A program made the position numbers and the translations under genes. From assembly GCA_932182025.1 (NCBI GenBank), contig CAKNXK010000005.1, positions 38,889 through 102,888 on the forward strand: a stretch of 64,000 nt of DNA, given 5' to 3'. Below the pieces are notes generated by a model. That model saw only the letters and a list, made by a program, of their open reading frames with translations. It did not search any database and had not been told where the DNA came from. Positions 59,817-64,000 of this stretch are shown in pieces; the stretch's first letter is position 1, and the number at the start of each line of letters is the position of its first letter. Source of the stretch: an uncultured Candidatus Melainabacteria bacterium. Lineage in GTDB: Bacteria > Cyanobacteriota > Vampirovibrionia > Gastranaerophilales > Gastranaerophilaceae.

Positions 59817-62800
59817 TCATGAACAGGTTTCATAAGAATTATAGGTAAATCGTGTACTTTTGCAAATTTTAAGAACTCGTCCGGACAATCTTCGATTTTT
59901 TCGACTTTTGCAATCAGCCCTTTAACTTTTGGGTTTATAGGAATTATTTCACTATGAATATCCCCGCCTTCAAAAAGTGTATCGCGTGATTTTTCCAGAG
60001 CAGTAACAAGGTCTTTTGCTCTAATAATCGTAGTACCTACTTCTATATCTTTTGTGATTTGAGAAGTATATTTTTTCTTAAACAAATACTGGCTCAACGC
60101 TGCATATTCAGTTTCGTTAAGGTCATAACCCAAATCTTGCATTTCTTTAATAAAATTATTTTTAACGAAATGACGCACGTCGTAAGTTGTATCACCAACT
60201 TTACAAGTTCTTGCACCAAATAAGAAATTCTGGAATGCATCAATGGTTTTTGCAGTGCCGCTGCCTGAATTCCTAAAGAAAGCTTCAGAGATATTTGCTT
60301 GCGGGGTATCAAATACAAATCCAAATTCTTTGTCTCCATAGGTTCTGTTATTAGATTCTTTAATTAAAGAGGTTGACCAGGTACTTTGGAAAACAGGAGT
60401 TTCTGTCAATCTGAATACCGTTTCTAAAGTTGTTCTTTCAGGTTCAGTCATATGGACAAAAAATCTTGCATTTTCTTTGGTAATATTTGGCGCAAACCCG
60501 TATTTAGCCAAATCTTCGCCATCTGCTAAATCGGAGAAATTAAGCACTTTTAAATCTTCTGTTACGCCCTCAATTTCAACTTGTTTTGTTGGGAATTTTC
60601 TTCCATTGTGCATAAATTGAGTATCAAAAACTAAGTTTGCCTTTTGATAAATTCTACCTACAGCCTCTTCAATAGCTTCCATTTTGGTTTTCATATAAGC
60701 ATCAAACTCTGCCTGAGTTTTAGCGCCACCGGATTTATTACCAAGATGGAATGTCTCATTTACGTTTTCAAAATCTGCTTTAGAAAATATTTCATAAATC
60801 TTTAAATCTTCAGGGTTTCGGCATCTGACCGCAACGTTTTCGGCAGTACAAGCTCCTGTATTATATTTTTCAAACCAATGATGGTTCTCAACAATATCAA
60901 TAACTCTATCTTTCACATACTGCGGCAGCTGATAACGATCTAAGATTGACCATGCATAATCCGCACTCAGACTGGCGTGTCCTTGATCAATAACACCGCC
61001 TTTTTTGCCAAAATCATGTAAAATAATTGAATATTTCAATACCACTTTATCCAAATCACTCAAAGTATCATATAATGGATTGTTCATTGCACTTTGAAGC
61101 ACTTTCAATGTATGAATATCAACACTATACTCATGAGTACCGTGCTGTTTTTTACCAACAATACAAGTGAATTCAGGTAAACCTTTTACCAATCCGTCCA
61201 AAACCTCTTTAATTTGAGGATTTGACATTAAAACTTCATTTTTCGCTGTAAAGTTTTCGATTTCGATTTGAATTTTAGCAGCTGCTTCTGTTGTTTGAGC
61301 AGAAATATCTGTTTTGTCAAAAACCCTATTGTTAGGAATTCCTTCAAATCCGACTTCTCCTCTTTCCAAGCCGAAGTGTTTGAGAATTATTAATACTTCA
61401 TCGTCCGGCACATCTTTTAATAATTCTTCAATTTTTTTATTAAAACTTTCCCTTGTATACTTTAACGGCAAACCGTTTTTTCCAAATTTAGCAAAATCAA
61501 ATTCTCTCAAAACTTTTTCAGCTTGAGGATTATTATTAGCTAAAATTTGTCTGACAAATTCTAATTCTTGTTTTGAAGATAGAGTTACTAATGGGCGTTT
61601 AGCTCCGAGAGAAGTCACTACTTTATCGTATAAATTATCAAAATCCAATCCAAGATTTTTCAAAACAGCTTTACTATTTTCATCTAAATCAGATAATTTA
61701 CCGTATAAATTTACACGATGTTTAAGATTCATTGAATTAACATCACCAACATGCAGCAATACAATTTCATTATAAAAATCTTTTATAGCTCCCAAATCAG
61801 CATCAATATTTTTTAAATAAAAATCAATAAATCTTTTAGAAACATCATAAGTATTATTTGTAATAACAGTTGATAATTCATTAACAAAAGTTATGTCATT
61901 GTTCTTTTCAAGTACTTTAATCAATAACACCGCTAATTCTTTTTTTATCTTAATATTATTAGTTGACATTATACTATAAATCGGAGTAAATTTGCTCCTG
62001 CTTGAGTTATCTTTAAGTGATTGATAAAGATTATAATAAATATTAAATTCTTCAGGCTCATTTACATCAAGAAGTTTTGAAACCAAATTCAACTCTCTGC
62101 TGTCATTCTCTATTACTTCGGACATAACATCCAATTGCTTATTAAGGATTTGCAAATTATCAAATGATAATCTATCCATTACTCTTGCGATTTCTCGTTG
62201 AGAAACTTGTCCATCTGACATAATATCTTTAACAAAATTGATTTTACTTGCTGTGATTTCATTTGTTTTACCTTTAACTGAAAGTAAAATATCTAATAAT
62301 ATACCTTCTTCTAAATTTTTATTTTGCAATAAAAACCCAAGAAATTCTTTTACCACAGGAGTTACATTTAGGTCTTTCAACTCTTTTGCTCTTGTAAGCA
62401 AAGTTAATAAATTCGCATCTTCTTTATACAACCCAAGTTCGTTTAAAACTTTTATACTTTCAGCAACATCAGAATCACTTAATTTACTTAGCCTTAATGC
62501 GCTGGAACCCAGTACAATTAAATCCTGTTCATAAATTTCTCTGCCTGTCTGTTTATTAATAATGGCACAAGTATTTTGACACTCGACATTAGTAGTTTTC
62601 CATTCTAAATCCTTTATAAAGTCTTCTAAATCAACATTATTATTTAAATTTTTAAATAATTCATAATTTTCTTTATTTAAATATGGAATAAGTGGCTCTA
62701 AATCATCCAGTTCTTTTAATAGTTCTTTATTTCCAGAAGCAACCACCAAGTTATATTGCTCCAGAACCTCTTTTCTGGAAGCACCATTAAACATCTGATT

Positions 62801-64000
62801 GCCGGTTGATTCACTAAACTTTATAAACTGGATAAGAGAATCTGCATATCCGCTAATACAAAAAGACAATGCATCTTCTTCGCTAAGACCGGCTTCTTTA
62901 ACAAAAGCCATATTATCCTCAAAAGAAGGTCGTTTTGCTTTTGTATATTGAGATCCTGCATCAAAAGAAAGTTTTTTACCTTTTACTTCAGATAATTTAT
63001 CTAACTCTTTTGCTATAGATAGTGAGTTATAATAATATACTTGGCATAATGTTTGCACCTGATTTTTATTAACTGCTATATCAGCATCAAGAACAAATTG
63101 CAATGTGTTATTATCAATATCTTTATTAGCAGTAAGAAAGCTCAACATTTCTTGCTTTTCAGGAGTACTTGTTTTAATTTGTTCTAACAATGATTCTAAA
63201 GCGTCTAAATTAGCAAAGCATCTTTTATTTCCAATAGCAGGATTATAATCACAAGACAAGAGAGAAAGCTCTTTTGGATATTTTTCTGCAAGAGAAATTA
63301 TTGTTGTAACATCTGAAGGAACAACAAAATACTCATCTTTACATATACACATATTAAAAAGTTTTTTGGCAAATTCAGGTTCAACTTTTGAAAAAGCCTC
63401 CAAAAATTCCGGTATATTATATGAAGCTACTAAATAATCTTTTTTACCTCTAACATTCAAAAGAAGTTCGAAGATTTCTTTGTTCTGAGGAGAATATGAT
63501 TCAAGAATTTCTGCGCAAGACCATGTAGTAAAACGTTCTTCCGTACCTTTATAGCTCTTCTCGGTCATTGAAAGCATTCTGGTTATCAATTCTAAAGCTT
63601 CTTCTTTATTTTCTTTCAAATATGGATTATTAATAAGCGAAAAAGTTTCCTCGATTTTTTCAGCAGCTACCGAAATTGGTTTAATTATATTTTCTTCAAC
63701 TTTAGGAAGCCCTTTTTTACGAGGTATCCAAACCTCTTCGGCTTCAATTTCTCTTACAATATTTGGCACATTTGCATCAGAAAAACGTCCCAGCATCTTA
63801 CCTGCAAGCTTACCTGACATTTTCATCCCGCCTCCGATTGCAGGAGCCATAACCAAACCACCCAAACCTCCCTGGAAGAATGAACTCAATAACGCATCGG
63901 CTGTTATTTCTTCGCCATTCTCATTCAAGTCATAAGCAGTTCTAAATGTCGTATCTATTGAGCCGCCAAGTGCACCGTCAACCGCCATTTCTGACGCCAA
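59813..64000 (-). CDS. Giant HD-domain protein with helical repeats (5' partial)
   Basis: The frame stays open for 1,395 codons and runs off the right edge, so the N-terminus is missing. The visible start has a glycine-rich hydrophobic stretch (FFQGGLGGLVMAPAIGGGMKM). A long helical-repeat region follows (residues ~80-900), then an HD phosphohydrolase-like domain with LHDFGKKGG (~998) and NHHWFEK further on, and a ~300-residue C-terminal domain. I do not recognise the whole protein. The size, repeats and Gly-rich segment suggest a secreted or membrane-inserting effector, but an intracellular enzyme is equally open. Confidence 0.65.
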   Translation of the reverse strand: MASEMAVDGALGGSIDTTFRTAYDLNENGEEITADALLSSFFQGGLGGLVMAPAIGGGMKMSGKLAGKMLGRFSDANVPNIVREIEAEEVWIPRKKGLPKVEENIIKPISVAAEKIEETFSLINNPYLKENKEEALELITRMLSMTEKSYKGTEERFTTWSCAEILESYSPQNKEIFELLLNVRGKKDYLVASYNIPEFLEAFSKVEPEFAKKLFNMCICKDEYFVVPSDVTTIISLAEKYPKELSLLSCDYNPAIGNKRCFANLDALESLLEQIKTSTPEKQEMLSFLTANKDIDNNTLQFVLDADIAVNKNQVQTLCQVYYYNSLSIAKELDKLSEVKGKKLSFDAGSQYTKAKRPSFEDNMAFVKEAGLSEEDALSFCISGYADSLIQFIKFSESTGNQMFNGASRKEVLEQYNLVVASGNKELLKELDDLEPLIPYLNKENYELFKNLNNNVDLEDFIKDLEWKTTNVECQNTCAIINKQTGREIYEQDLIVLGSSALRLSKLSDSDVAESIKVLNELGLYKEDANLLTLLTRAKELKDLNVTPVVKEFLGFLLQNKNLEEGILLDILLSVKGKTNEITASKINFVKDIMSDGQVSQREIARVMDRLSFDNLQILNKQLDVMSEVIENDSRELNLVSKLLDVNEPEEFNIYYNLYQSLKDNSSRSKFTPIYSIMSTNNIKIKKELAVLLIKVLEKNNDITFVNELSTVITNNTYDVSKRFIDFYLKNIDADLGAIKDFYNEIVLLHVGDVNSMNLKHRVNLYGKLSDLDENSKAVLKNLGLDFDNLYDKVVTSLGAKRPLVTLSSKQELEFVRQILANNNPQAEKVLREFDFAKFGKNGLPLKYTRESFNKKIEELLKDVPDDEVLIILKHFGLERGEVGFEGIPNNRVFDKTDISAQTTEAAAKIQIEIENFTAKNEVLMSNPQIKEVLDGLVKGLPEFTCIVGKKQHGTHEYSVDIHTLKVLQSAMNNPLYDTLSDLDKVVLKYSIILHDFGKKGGVIDQGHASLSADYAWSILDRYQLPQYVKDRVIDIVENHHWFEKYNTGACTAENVAVRCRNPEDLKIYEIFSKADFENVNETFHLGNKSGGAKTQAEFDAYMKTKMEAIEEAVGRIYQKANLVFDTQFMHNGRKFPTKQVEIEGVTEDLKVLNFSDLADGEDLAKYGFAPNITKENARFFVHMTEPERTTLETVFRLTETPVFQSTWSTSLIKESNNRTYGDKEFGFVFDTPQANISEAFFRNSGSGTAKTIDAFQNFLFGARTCKVGDTTYDVRHFVKNNFIKEMQDLGYDLNETEYAALSQYLFKKKYTSQITKDIEVGTTIIRAKDLVTALEKSRDTLFEGGDIHSEIIPINPKVKGLIAKVEKIEDCPDEFLKFAKVHDLPIILMKPVHD

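Overview
The window is AT-rich (by eye about one third G+C), uses the standard genetic code, and looks like a chromosome segment of an anaerobic, fermentative gut bacterium. My best placement is the Gastranaerophilales / Melainabacteria group of non-photosynthetic cyanobacterial relatives. This is an inference from a 2-oxoacid:ferredoxin oxidoreductase, a stand-alone glycyl-radical spare part under a Crp/Fnr-type regulator, and several lineage-style hypothetical proteins with a short Phe-containing N-terminal tag (QFKSG, NFGGM, SFKSN, QFASL). It has not been checked by any search.

Layout. 1-17.5 kb and 21.5-29.9 kb are chromosomal backbone: korC-korB-korA, tRNA-Gly, an aminotransferase, a zinc peptidase, gyrB, a kinase-like protein, a Crp/Fnr regulator divergent from a GrcA-like protein, a ClC transporter, two EmrA/TolC-type drug-efflux clusters each with its own MarR regulator and palindromic operator, pabA/pabBC for folate synthesis, and an M49-like peptidase. 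Several of these genes have a TATAAT box only 6-7 bases ahead of the start codon, which suggests leaderless mRNAs.

17480-21529 is a complete but probably immobile MuA-family transposon. It begins TGTAA, ends TTACA, is flanked by a 5-bp TCAGG duplication, and has six degenerate ~28-bp transposase-site-like repeats at its ends. It carries a nucleotidyltransferase, a small membrane protein, an HxlR regulator and a flavin reductase. Its transposase is broken by a core deletion and a frameshift.

29933-57744 is a ~27.8-kb integrative island in tRNA-Asp. It is bounded by a 20-bp direct repeat of the tRNA 3' end and driven by a large serine recombinase whose reading frame runs antisense into the tRNA. 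Inside are a replication-type module, an Abi/HEPN gene with a candidate small RNA, a Hachiman (hamA-hamB) defence pair, a compact tyrosine recombinase, and a 9.6-kb operon (40927-50521). At the right end are a resolvase, a DNA methyltransferase-like gene, DUF5677-like and DUF4238-like genes, a HEPN protein and a SIR2-like protein.

The most interesting system is the 40927-50521 operon: a DUF2997-like protein, an NrdG-type radical SAM protein, a Ycf46-like AAA+ ATPase, four TPR proteins, a membrane-anchored Mrr-type nuclease and a TonB-C/SPOR membrane protein. Five otherwise different products (AAA+, three TPR proteins, Mrr nuclease) all end exactly in the same short tail, G-R-x-[VIL]-[DE]-[FIL] followed by the stop codon. 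I read this as a shared C-terminal recognition or modification tag in a possible defence or surveillance complex.

To the right of the island the backbone resumes with a tagged hypothetical protein, an ogt/alkA-type alkylation-repair pair, and the C-terminal 1,395 residues of a giant HD-domain protein cut by the window edge.
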